6,249 nt of DNA from an uncultured Lachnospiraceae bacterium (GCA_937891165.1 CALAEX010000173.1:1-6249), one strand, 5' to 3'; shown: positions 1-5,585, counted from the first letter of the stretch. A program made the numbers and translations. The notes: generated from the letters alone by a model not told the origin.

Positions 1-1361
1 GTTCTAGAAACTCTCTTTCCTGTATCAAAATAACTAAATGTTTCTAACGCAACATCACTCATATAAATATTCATTTCTTTTAAATTTCCACAAAGCAATG
101 CCTTCACAAAACCATTATAGTCTCTCTTTACTGTAGCAAACCACCCACGTATCATACTATAAAACATACGCTTCACTTCATAATTAGTCAATGCTACATC
201 ATATAGTACCTCTCTATCCCCTACCAATTCCATTCTCTCATGACTTAATACTTTCAAATAACCACTCGCCAATAGCAAACTCCAAATCGCATTCTCGTCC
301 ATATCTAACTGATTATATACAATCTGCTCGTCAATTTCACATCGTATTACTTTTCCTTTTAACAAATCTTCAAATACACTCTTAATATCACTATTTCCCT
401 CTCGAACGAGCTTATTTACTAAACCATTGCTACTTGTATTTGCCCAATAGGTTCCATACTTTCTCTTATCTAAAAAATTTAAAATGGACCATGGATTATA
501 AATATCTTTCTGCTTTCCAAATACAAATCCATCGTACCACTGCTTCACTCCTTCTTTTTCCTCTCCTAAATCATATTCATCTAAACTAGCAAACACTTCC
601 TCCTCTGTAAATCCAAAAGTTGTTGCATACTTATCTGAAGAAACAGTAATTACTTCCAAATTGTTTAAGTCAGAAAAGATAGATTCTTTACTCACTCTCG
701 TAATTCCTGTCATGATAGCTCTCTCTAAATATGGATTCGTCTTAAAGGTAGAATTAAATAGACTTCTTGTAAAAGAAACTAATTCATTCCAATAACCATT
801 GACATACGCCTCTTGCATTGGTGTATCATACTCATCTAATAAAACTATGACTTTCTTCCCATAATACCGACTTAAAAACTTTGAAAGTTTATGAATTGCT
901 TTTGTAGCTATAAAATCTTCCATCTCCATAGTTACAGATAAAAAATACTTTTTCTCATTCTCACTTAATAATTCATTCTCTAAAAGAAAGCTATATTTAT
1001 CATATAAATCTGTTAAAATTTGAAAAATTTCCATCTTTGTACTGCGATAATCTTGCTCCTTTATATTAGCAAAAGACAAGCTAATTACAGGATATGTTCC
1101 TTGTAATCTCTGATATTTTTCTTCTTGCCAAATAAAAAGTCCCTCAAATAAATCCCCTCGATTGGCATACTGCACCGAAAAGAAATTTTCCAACATACTC
1201 ATATTTAATGTCTTTCCAAACCGACGAGGACGAGCTATTAACGTTACCTCATCTCCACTCTCCCACCACTCTTTAATAAACTTTGTTTTATCTATATAAA
1301 AACAATTTTCTTCTCTTAACTTATTAAAACTTTGTATACCAATTGCTACTTTTCTCTCCAT
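1..1361 (-). CDS. AAA-ATPase-like / PD-(D/E)XK nuclease family protein, 3' end outside window
   Basis: 453 codons are open from the ATG at 1361 to the left edge, so the C-terminus is missing. The N-terminus matches the AAA-ATPase-like family (PF09820): a P-loop-type RPRRFGKT at residues 44-51, a Walker B-like VIVLLDEYD at 171-179, TGITRVSKESIFSDLNNL around 218-235, and WYDGF...IYNPWS around 275-292. From about residue 395 it enters the region that precedes the DUF1703 PD-(D/E)XK nuclease domain; the nuclease residues lie beyond the edge. Residues 399-408 (MFYSMVRGWF) are identical to the gene at the right edge, so the two are paralogs. Start choice: GAGAGGGTG ends about 6 nt before the ATG. 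Upstream lies a promoter/hairpin element also found before the cytidylyltransferase gene. The cellular role of this family, which is multicopy in gut Firmicutes and Bacteroidetes, is not settled. ATP binding and nuclease folds are known by homology only. Confidence 0.9.
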   Translation of the reverse strand, partial: MERKVAIGIQSFNKLREENCFYIDKTKFIKEWWESGDEVTLIARPRRFGKTLNMSMLENFFSVQYANRGDLFEGLFIWQEEKYQRLQGTYPVISLSFANIKEQDYRSTKMEIFQILTDLYDKYSFLLENELLSENEKKYFLSVTMEMEDFIATKAIHKLSKFLSRYYGKKVIVLLDEYDTPMQEAYVNGYWNELVSFTRSLFNSTFKTNPYLERAIMTGITRVSKESIFSDLNNLEVITVSSDKYATTFGFTEEEVFASLDEYDLGEEKEGVKQWYDGFVFGKQKDIYNPWSILNFLDKRKYGTYWANTSSNGLVNKLVREGNSDIKSVFEDLLKGKVIRCEIDEQIVYNQLDMDENAIWSLLLASGYLKVLSHERMELVGDREVLYDVALTNYEVKRMFYSMIRGWFATVKRDYNGFVKALLCGNLKEMNIYMSDVALETFSYFDTGKRVSR

Positions 1362-1380
1362 AAGAACACCCTCTCTTTCT

Positions 1381-1442
1381 CCATAAAAAAATCCGCTATA
1401 CTATTATTATCTAGTATAACGGATTTTAGGACAAATTACAAA
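1381..1442 (-). repeat. Promoter/hairpin repeat element, copy 1
   Basis: This 62-nt stretch matches 4795-4855 closely: both share a flank of ccataaaaaaatc on one side and caaattacaaa on the other. The arms are 1388-1403 and 1412-1427, 16 bp around an 8-nt loop. The single non-Watson-Crick pair (1396 with 1419) becomes G-U in RNA made from the minus strand. Read on the minus strand, the hairpin is followed by seven Ts and then the ribosome binding region of the ATPase-like gene starting at 1361. Confidence 0.75.
1413..1441 (-). promoter_or_regulatory. Candidate sigma-A promoter for the left ATPase-like gene
   Basis: On the minus strand, TTGTAA (1441-1436), a 17-nt spacer and TATACT (1418-1413) form a housekeeping-type promoter. 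The same pair with the same spacing occurs in the second copy of the element. The -10 box lies inside one arm of the palindrome, so a palindrome-binding regulator could occlude it. Predicted transcription would start in the loop or distal arm, leaving a leader of about 45 nt. This is read from sequence only. Confidence 0.5.
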
Positions 1443-1705
1443 TGAGAAAATTTTTTATTCTAATAACAAAAATTTTTAGGTTCTTTCCAAAGTTGGTTGA
1501 AAATAGATGCTTTTTATTTCTATATGTGTTATACTTAAAAAAGCGTATTTTTGTTATGGAGAAAGCACATATGGATGAATTTATTAGTAAGTTCTACTTG
1601 TTGTTTGGTGATTAATCTTACTCAATATAATAACCGACAAAACATTATCATAATTACCCTGCATCTTAAAACACCATATTAAAATATTCATGTACAACTA
1701 AATCA
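1443..1705. other. Non-coding stretch between membrane protein and ATPase-like gene
   Basis: No convincing gene is present. The plus strand holds an extended -10 (TG-n-TATACT, 1527-1535), a GGAG (1558-1561) and an ATG at 1571 opening only 14 codons (MDEFISKFYLLFGD, stop at 1613-1615). I do not recognise this peptide; it may be the start of a lost gene. The spacing from TATACT to TATGGAGAAAG loosely resembles the repeat element on the opposite strand. On the minus strand a 35-codon frame of no recognisable character ends here. No clear terminator is visible downstream of the membrane protein gene. Confidence 0.35.
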
Positions 1706-2287
1706 TTATAGATAAATTATAACTGTTAATATTATATCAATATTTGAAATTAGATTATATATAAAAATTATAATTGCTAATATTATATCAATATAAAAAA
1801 GATATTTCCATAAATTAAATGTTGAAATATTACTTAGACCTTTCTTTTTATAAAATGAATTATTTTCTAAAAATTCCATTAAATTGTAATAATTTCCGTT
1901 TATGATGATTGTACGCTTTTCAAGTTTATTATGTATAGATAATACATATGTATTTCCTTTTTCAATCATTAACTTTTCTATCGAATATAATTGTTCTGCA
2001 TCCGCAATCTCCATTAAACGACTTCTCAAAAAAATTTGTAAAGAAAAAATACTAGTAAGAATACAAACAAAAGAAATACATAATCTAATCAAAATAGAAA
2101 GTTCATCACTAAGTGAAAGTTCAAAAAAAAGTGCTTGTGCCACAAAAAGTAAAGAGGGACTATTCCAAACTAGAGAATCATGATTCAACTGCTTATTAGC
2201 TAATATTTGATACTGTATCTTAATAAATTCTAGAGAATCACTATTATCAGTATTACTCGATTCCTTATCTTTCATATTTATATTCAT
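1706..2287 (-). CDS. Hypothetical membrane protein, 3-4 predicted transmembrane segments
   Basis: This 193-residue protein is not assigned to a named family. A polar N-terminus (1-40) with FIKIQYQILANKQLNHDSLVW is followed by two hydrophobic segments at about 42-60 and 64-87, a soluble stretch at about 88-158 (including ADAEQLYSIEKL), a third segment at about 159-181, and a short hydrophobic tail at 183-193. The layout, a helix preceding two close membrane spans, resembles a group of uncharacterised bacterial membrane proteins of similar length. Some small membrane proteins of that topology act as effectors beside nucleotide sensors, but no sensor gene is visible here. Start choice: AGGAAGGA sits directly before the ATG at 2287, with a second in-frame ATG at 2275. 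A 51-bp in-frame tandem duplication forms the C-terminus. The gene stands alone: degraded insertion-sequence DNA lies upstream and an unlinked ATPase-like gene downstream. Confidence 0.75.
   Translation of the reverse strand: MNINMKDKESSNTDNSDSLEFIKIQYQILANKQLNHDSLVWNSPSLLFVAQALFFELSLSDELSILIRLCISFVCILTSIFSLQIFLRSRLMEIADAEQLYSIEKLMIEKGNTYVLSIHNKLEKRTIIINGNYYNLMEFLENNSFYKKKGLSNISTFNLWKYLFYIDIILAIIIFIYNLISNIDIILTVIIYL
1714..1794. repeat. 51-bp-period tandem duplication in the membrane protein gene
   Basis: The 30-bp units 1714-1743 and 1765-1794 differ at only two positions and are offset by exactly 51 bp (17 codons). On the minus strand they encode IDIILAIII and then IDIILTVII, so the reading frame is kept and the protein gains a second short hydrophobic stretch just before its stop. 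Confidence 0.8.
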
Positions 2288-2545
2288 TCCTTCCTATAAC
2301 TTCAAAACCAAAATCATTGATTTTTCAGACTTTTTTCTTTTTATATTTACCTCAAAACAAGAGCAAATAGTGTCAAATAGTCATTGTATCTATACTGAAT
2401 AGTCGAAAAGGGTATAACAAATAAAGAGTCTTTCCTTTTTGCTTTAATAAGGCTGTTGTGGCCAAGCTTTTTTGTAACATTTTCGACTCATAAAACAACA
2501 TTATTTTTATCCCCAAATCTTATCTGTATTGTTTCTTATATTTTA
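2288..2545. other. Non-coding stretch upstream of the membrane protein gene
   Basis: No gene is supported. Visible structure: a near-palindrome aaaatca-t-tgatttt at 2310-2324, just upstream of the membrane protein start, and 9-bp inverted repeats agtcgaaaa (2401-2409) and ttttcgact (2480-2488) bounding about 88 bp. On the minus strand a TTGACA lies about 85-90 nt upstream of the start at 2287, but no good -10 box follows at normal spacing, so the promoter of the membrane protein is unresolved. Confidence 0.35.
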
Positions 2546-2659
2546 CTATATTACACTTATTTTAGAAGATATGTTTTCAACATATCTAATTTCCCATGAT
2601 GTTTGATAATCATTTGAAGAATATAGTCTAACATGATTATAGGCAACATAAGTAAGTGT
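2546..2659 (-). pseudogene. Possible IS3-type OrfB C-terminal fragment
   Basis: A 37-codon minus-strand frame (ending in TAG at 2546-2548) reads TYVAYNHVRLYSSNDYQTSW and onward. The pattern Y-N-x-V-R-x-x-S-x-x-x-Y-x-T resembles the C-terminal end of IS3-family OrfB transposases (YN..RPHSSL.Y.TP). It is fused out of frame to the IS66-like remnant. No catalytic residue is included. This is a pattern-level resemblance only and may be chance. Confidence 0.3.
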
Positions 2660-2789
2660 ATCATGTTTTCTATCTGGATATCTTTTTTTCGAAGTAATTC
2701 TTTTTTAGTTCTGCTTGCTGTTTTTCTATTTTTGCTTTTTGTGGCTCTACTAAAGCTCGAAGTTATTGTAATTCCTCTAATTCTGTCAT
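2650..2789 (-). pseudogene. IS66-family transposase N-terminal remnant, broken
   Basis: From the ATG at 2789 the minus strand reads MTELEELQ, a TAA stop, then LRALVEPQKAKIEKQQAELK. A frameshift then moves the reading to KDIQIENM. This resembles the coiled-coil N-terminus of IS66-family TnpC (LRALVE.QK..IE...ALKEKDI.IENM). The in-frame stop and the shift show that it is dead, and the DDE catalytic part is absent. The minus strand further upstream contains GTAAGTGCATC from 2917, and IS66 terminal repeats typically begin GTAA, so the old left end may lie there. No matching right end or target duplication is visible. Confidence 0.55.
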
Positions 2790-2828
2790 ATGTTTTTCTT
2801 TTTACTTTCCTGTGTTTGAAGTACTTTG

Positions 2829-2857
2829 ATTATACCATATTTTTCTCTTTTTTGCCA
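2829..2857 (-). promoter_or_regulatory. Extended -10 promoter, probably from the IS66 remnant
   Basis: On the minus strand, TGGCAA (2857-2852), a 17-nt spacer and a consensus TATAAT (2834-2829) preceded by TGG form a strong-looking extended -10 promoter. It lies 40 nt upstream of the broken transposase start and points toward the membrane protein gene about 540 nt away. It may be a leftover transposase promoter, and could also supply read-through transcription to that gene. Confidence 0.5.
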
Positions 2858-2957
2858 CAAAAAGAAAACAAAAGAACGAGATTTTATAAACTGGACGGTC
2901 GGTTTTGATGCACTTACTCTCCATTCAAACTTATTATTTCGACAATACTAGAAAGAA

Positions 2958-2985
2958 CCTGCCAATACAAAAATCTCTTGCCAGG
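2958..2985 (-). terminator. Imperfect hairpin after the dehydrogenase gene
   Basis: Nine nt past the dehydrogenase stop, CCTGGCAA and TTGGCAGG pair over eight positions with one G-G mismatch, around a 12-nt loop. On the minus strand they are followed by a T-rich but broken tract (TTCTTTC). This is a plausible but weak intrinsic terminator closing the three-gene module. Confidence 0.4.
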
Positions 2986-2993
2986 AAATTAAC

Positions 2994-4040
2994 TTACAAA
3001 ATACACATCACTTTCACATAATCTTCCGATTTATCTCTCATAATATGAAAACCTTGTTCTATCTCTTCCAGAGAAAACCGCTGTGTAATAAACTGTGCTG
3101 GATTAATTTTATTCTCTTCTAATCGTTTCAATACATAATGCCAATCGTCCGTTTCTTCTCCTGTAAAAGAAGAATTCCAAGTACCTATTACAGTAAGTTG
3201 ATTTCTAAGAATTTTCCAATAAACCGATTTTTCTAAACACATATCCGAATATGGATTACCAACTAACATAATCTTTCCACCAGGTATGGTACTATTAATT
3301 GCTTGTGTCACTGTCTCATTTTTCCCAACACATTCAAAAAAGATATCCACACCACTTCCATTTGTTTTCTTGTTTATCCACTGTTCTACATTTTCTTTCT
3401 TACTATCACAATAATTTTCTTCCGACACACCAAGTTTCACTATAGCCCGTCGTTGAAATTCCTTATTTCCTATCGTAAGAATATTGTGAATACCTGCTTC
3501 TTTCAAAAACTGAACTAATAATAAACCTATTGTTCCTAAGCCACAAATGGCTACTGTATCTGTCTTACTTGGACAAATTTTCCGCATCGCATGAACAGCA
3601 ACCGCCATTGGCTCTAACATTGCTGCTTCTTCAAAACTAACATGTTCTGATAACTCGATTAAGTTTTCCACAGGAACAGCTACAAACTCTCCAAAACCAC
3701 CATCTCTACGAGAACCTAGATAACTATACTTCCGACACATTTCGTACTGTTTTTTCTGACAGGGTCCACAAGTTTTACATGGAATCAATGGAAATACTCC
3801 CACTCGCTTTCCACACCAATTATTATCTACCTTTTCTCCTACCTTTGTCACAACACCTGAAAATTCATGTCCAATAATCAACGGATATGAATATGTTCCT
3901 GTTGTATATACTCTTGGAATATCCGAACCACAAATTCCAACTGCCTTCACTTGTACTAACACTTCATTCTGTGCAAGAGATGGCTCTGTTACTTCCTCTA
4001 ATGCAAATTGATTAATTCCTCTTAATACATATGCTTTCAT
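2994..4040 (-). CDS. Zinc-dependent polyol-phosphate dehydrogenase (GatD/TarJ-like)
   Basis: This 348-residue protein is a complete medium-chain dehydrogenase. Catalytic zinc ligands are C37 (GICGSD), H58-E59 (IIGHEFSG) and E143 (MLEPMA). Structural zinc cysteines are C88, C91, C94 and C102. The dinucleotide fold is GLGTIG at 167-172. GSRRDGGFGEF (109-119) and LRNQLTVIGTW (278-288) recall galactitol-1-phosphate 5-dehydrogenase. Family members interconvert a polyol phosphate and a ketose phosphate, here presumably in the reducing direction to supply the neighbouring cytidylyltransferase, as TarJ does with Ru5P. The strand after GLGTIG ends TIGNKE (189-194) without the Asp usual for NAD(H) enzymes, which favours NADP(H). 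The gene starts 12 nt after the cytidylyltransferase stop, with AGGAGAG (4051-4045) 4 nt before the ATG, so the two are almost certainly cotranscribed. Substrate cannot be fixed from sequence. Confidence 0.92.
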   Translation of the reverse strand: MKAYVLRGINQFALEEVTEPSLAQNEVLVQVKAVGICGSDIPRVYTTGTYSYPLIIGHEFSGVVTKVGEKVDNNWCGKRVGVFPLIPCKTCGPCQKKQYEMCRKYSYLGSRRDGGFGEFVAVPVENLIELSEHVSFEEAAMLEPMAVAVHAMRKICPSKTDTVAICGLGTIGLLLVQFLKEAGIHNILTIGNKEFQRRAIVKLGVSEENYCDSKKENVEQWINKKTNGSGVDIFFECVGKNETVTQAINSTIPGGKIMLVGNPYSDMCLEKSVYWKILRNQLTVIGTWNSSFTGEETDDWHYVLKRLEENKINPAQFITQRFSLEEIEQGFHIMRDKSEDYVKVMCIL

Positions 4041-4052
4041 TTGTCTCTCCTA

Positions 4053-4775
4053 CTATGATAAATTACCTAAAATGGTTTGAAATCTTTCTAAATCTGCCTT
4101 TGTCGTAATTTTAAAATTCCCCTCATCTCCTGGAATCATTATAACATCCATTCCAGCCAAAATAGCTGGCTCTGTAGAACCGTTAATCGATAAAATCTTC
4201 TCTGGTAATAATGCTTCATTTGCCTTATAATAACGCCCTAAACGAAATACTTCCGGAGCTTGTCCCGCAAAAATTTGGTTTCGATTTAATAATGAATCTA
4301 TTTTCTTTCCTTCTTCACTAAAATATACGGTATCTTTCATTGGCAAAACAGGAAGCACACCATCATGCCCTTCCATTGCAGTAAAACACTCTAAAATCAT
4401 TTTCTCAGATAAACAAGGTCTTGCAGCATCATGAATTAATACTTTATCTTCTGCTGAAGCGTAAGATAAAATATCTGTAAGCCCCTGAAAAATGGATAAC
4501 TGACGATTTTCTCCTGGATTAGAAAACCCACGAAACTTCTTTACCACATTATCAGATAAAATATTTTGTTGTTGTAATTGCTTTATTTCTTCTAAAATTT
4601 CTTTTTGCCATGAAGAATCTGCCACAATTTGAACCATATCCACTTGCTTATGACAAAGTAGGGTTTCTAAACAAAAAGAAAGAATCGTTCTTTCTTTAAC
4701 CTTAATATACTGCTTTGGTATCTCTGCACCAAGCCTTGTCCCTGTACCACCCGATAAAATAAGTGCAATATTCAT
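4053..4775 (-). CDS. IspD/TarI-family CTP:alditol-phosphate (or MEP) cytidylyltransferase
   Basis: This 240-residue soluble protein is full length for the family. It transfers CMP from CTP to a phosphorylated polyol. Motifs: LILSGGTGTRLG (5-16) with PKQY (20-23, phosphate-binding Lys21), PGENRQLSIFQGL (87-99), VLIHDAARP (112-120), LPVLPMKDTV (141-150), NRNQIFAGQAPEVF (164-177), STEPA (200-204) and NFKITTKADL (220-229). IspD makes CDP-methylerythritol for isoprenoids, whereas TarI makes CDP-ribitol. The tight link to a polyol-phosphate dehydrogenase and the epimerase favours the TarI-like role. The start is fixed by the family N-terminus. Its ribosome binding site is weak: AAAGGA lies 13 nt away and a GAG 5 nt away. 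An 8-codon frame MERNNEFI (4798-4772) overlaps the start by ATGA. A promoter/hairpin repeat sits directly upstream. A housekeeping IspD function is the main alternative. Confidence 0.92.
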   Translation of the reverse strand: MNIALILSGGTGTRLGAEIPKQYIKVKERTILSFCLETLLCHKQVDMVQIVADSSWQKEILEEIKQLQQQNILSDNVVKKFRGFSNPGENRQLSIFQGLTDILSYASAEDKVLIHDAARPCLSEKMILECFTAMEGHDGVLPVLPMKDTVYFSEEGKKIDSLLNRNQIFAGQAPEVFRLGRYYKANEALLPEKILSINGSTEPAILAGMDVIMIPGDEGNFKITTKADLERFQTILGNLS

Positions 4776-4794
4776 ATAAACTCATTGTTCCTTT

Positions 4795-4855
4795 CCATAA
4801 AAAAATCTACTATACTATTTACTTTAGTATAGTAGATTTTATAGCAAATTACAAA
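4795..4855 (-). repeat. Promoter/hairpin repeat element, copy 2
   Basis: This is the second copy of the element at 1381-1442. The perfect 16-bp arms are 4802-4817 and 4825-4840, with a 7-nt loop. Read on the minus strand the stem is followed by seven Ts, the form of an intrinsic terminator although AT-rich. It lies 16 nt after the epimerase stop and ends about 20 nt before the cytidylyltransferase start, so it separates the first gene of the module from the other two. Confidence 0.8.
4826..4854 (-). promoter_or_regulatory. Candidate internal promoter for the cytidylyltransferase-dehydrogenase pair
   Basis: On the minus strand, TTGTAA (4854-4849), a 17-nt spacer and TATACT (4831-4826) repeat exactly the pair and spacing seen at 1441-1413. 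The -10 lies in the 5' arm of the palindrome. A transcript starting here would begin near the loop and lack the complete hairpin, whereas read-through RNA from the epimerase gene would form it. That would let the element end one transcript and start another. Confidence 0.5.
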
Positions 4856-4856
4856 C

Positions 4857-5519
4857 TTAAAATCGAAATTCCCTGATTTCTTGCAATACTTCTCCATACG
4901 GTCTGCCCTTACCAAACAGCATCGTCGTTCCAAGTACAAAACCATCCACACCCATTGGTGCAAATTTCTGAATTTTATCTGGTCCACAAGCTCCGTCCCA
5001 ATGCACTTTAAAATTCATTTCTTCTTTTATTGTAAGTAATTTCTGAATTTTCTTTCCTACATACGGTAAATACATCTGACCTGCATTACCAGGATTTACC
5101 GACATAACTAATACTTTTCTCACAATTTGCAGCATTTCTAACACTGTTTCAATACTAGTGCCTGGATTAATTGCAATCCCAGGAATCATTCCTGCATTGA
5201 TAATCTTTTGTAATGTGGTAGAGGGATGATATTCTGCCTCTGGATGAATATAAACGGTATCACCCTCCCGAAGCTTATTTAAAAATAAATGAATATTGTT
5301 GTTTGGATGCTCAATCATTAAATGTACATCCAAAGGCTTACTCGTTGCACTCGCAATATATGCCATATCATTCAAAGACATAGCAAAATTAGGCACATAA
5401 CGTCCATCCATAATATCAATATGAAAGGAATCAATTCCTCCCTGTTCTAACTCTCGTACCTCTTTTTCCAGATTGCCATAATTAGCACACATCATGGAAG
5501 CTGTTAACTCAAAATTCAT
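4857..5519 (-). CDS. Ribulose-phosphate 3-epimerase family protein (Rpe/AlsE-like)
   Basis: The TIM-barrel ketose-phosphate 3-epimerase has its metal and catalytic residues in place (numbered from the upstream Met at 5531): H37 and D39 in FHIDIMDG, H70 in DVHLM, D179 in HWDG. VMSVNPGNAGQ (142-152) and GFVLGTTMLF (197-206) form the phosphate-binding loops. Rpe interconverts D-xylulose-5-P and D-ribulose-5-P in the cytosol. The last catalytic motif, DGACGPDKI rather than the DGGI of typical Rpe, resembles the DGSC of D-allulose-6-phosphate epimerase, so the substrate is open. Start choice: the ATG at 5519 is preceded by GGAG with 6-nt spacing (5529-5526), while the ATG at 5531 has no ribosome binding site, so I prefer 220 residues over 224. 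It heads the module and supplies a ketose phosphate that the dehydrogenase could reduce. Confidence 0.92.
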   Translation of the reverse strand: MNFELTASMMCANYGNLEKEVRELEQGGIDSFHIDIMDGRYVPNFAMSLNDMAYIASATSKPLDVHLMIEHPNNNIHLFLNKLREGDTVYIHPEAEYHPSTTLQKIINAGMIPGIAINPGTSIETVLEMLQIVRKVLVMSVNPGNAGQMYLPYVGKKIQKLLTIKEEMNFKVHWDGACGPDKIQKFAPMGVDGFVLGTTMLFGKGRPYGEVLQEIREFRF

Positions 5520-5585
5520 GTAATTCTCCATTTCTAAATAAAATATAAGTACATAAAAACCTTTTTTCTTATTTGTTTCAGAAGC

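Noticed and set aside
191..385. Plus-strand 64-codon open frame
   Set aside because: It lies antisense within the well-supported ATPase-like gene, has no ribosome binding site and no family motif.
1902..2183. Plus-strand 93-codon open frame
   Set aside because: It is antisense to the membrane protein gene, which has the better ribosome site and a coherent membrane topology.
2310..2324. Short palindrome aaaatca-t-tgatttt upstream of the membrane protein start
   Set aside because: It is very AT-rich and short, with no promoter to regulate, so I could not support an operator call.
2567..2587. 9-bp perfect palindrome with a 3-nt loop (agatatgtt / aacatatct)
   Set aside because: It has no T-tract and no nearby promoter or gene start, and it falls in degraded sequence, so a chance AT-rich dyad is likely.
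2633..2908. Plus-strand 91-codon hydrophobic frame that could pass for a membrane protein
   Set aside because: The minus strand of the same DNA shows an IS66-like transposase remnant and a promoter. The hydrophobicity comes from reading an AT-rich coiled-coil coding region antisense, and no ribosome site precedes the ATG.
3303..3518. Plus-strand 71-codon frame
   Set aside because: It is antisense to the dehydrogenase gene and has no independent evidence.
4772..4987. Minus-strand 71-codon frame overlapping the epimerase end and the hairpin element
   Set aside because: Most of it is the epimerase gene in another frame; its final eight codons are noted separately.
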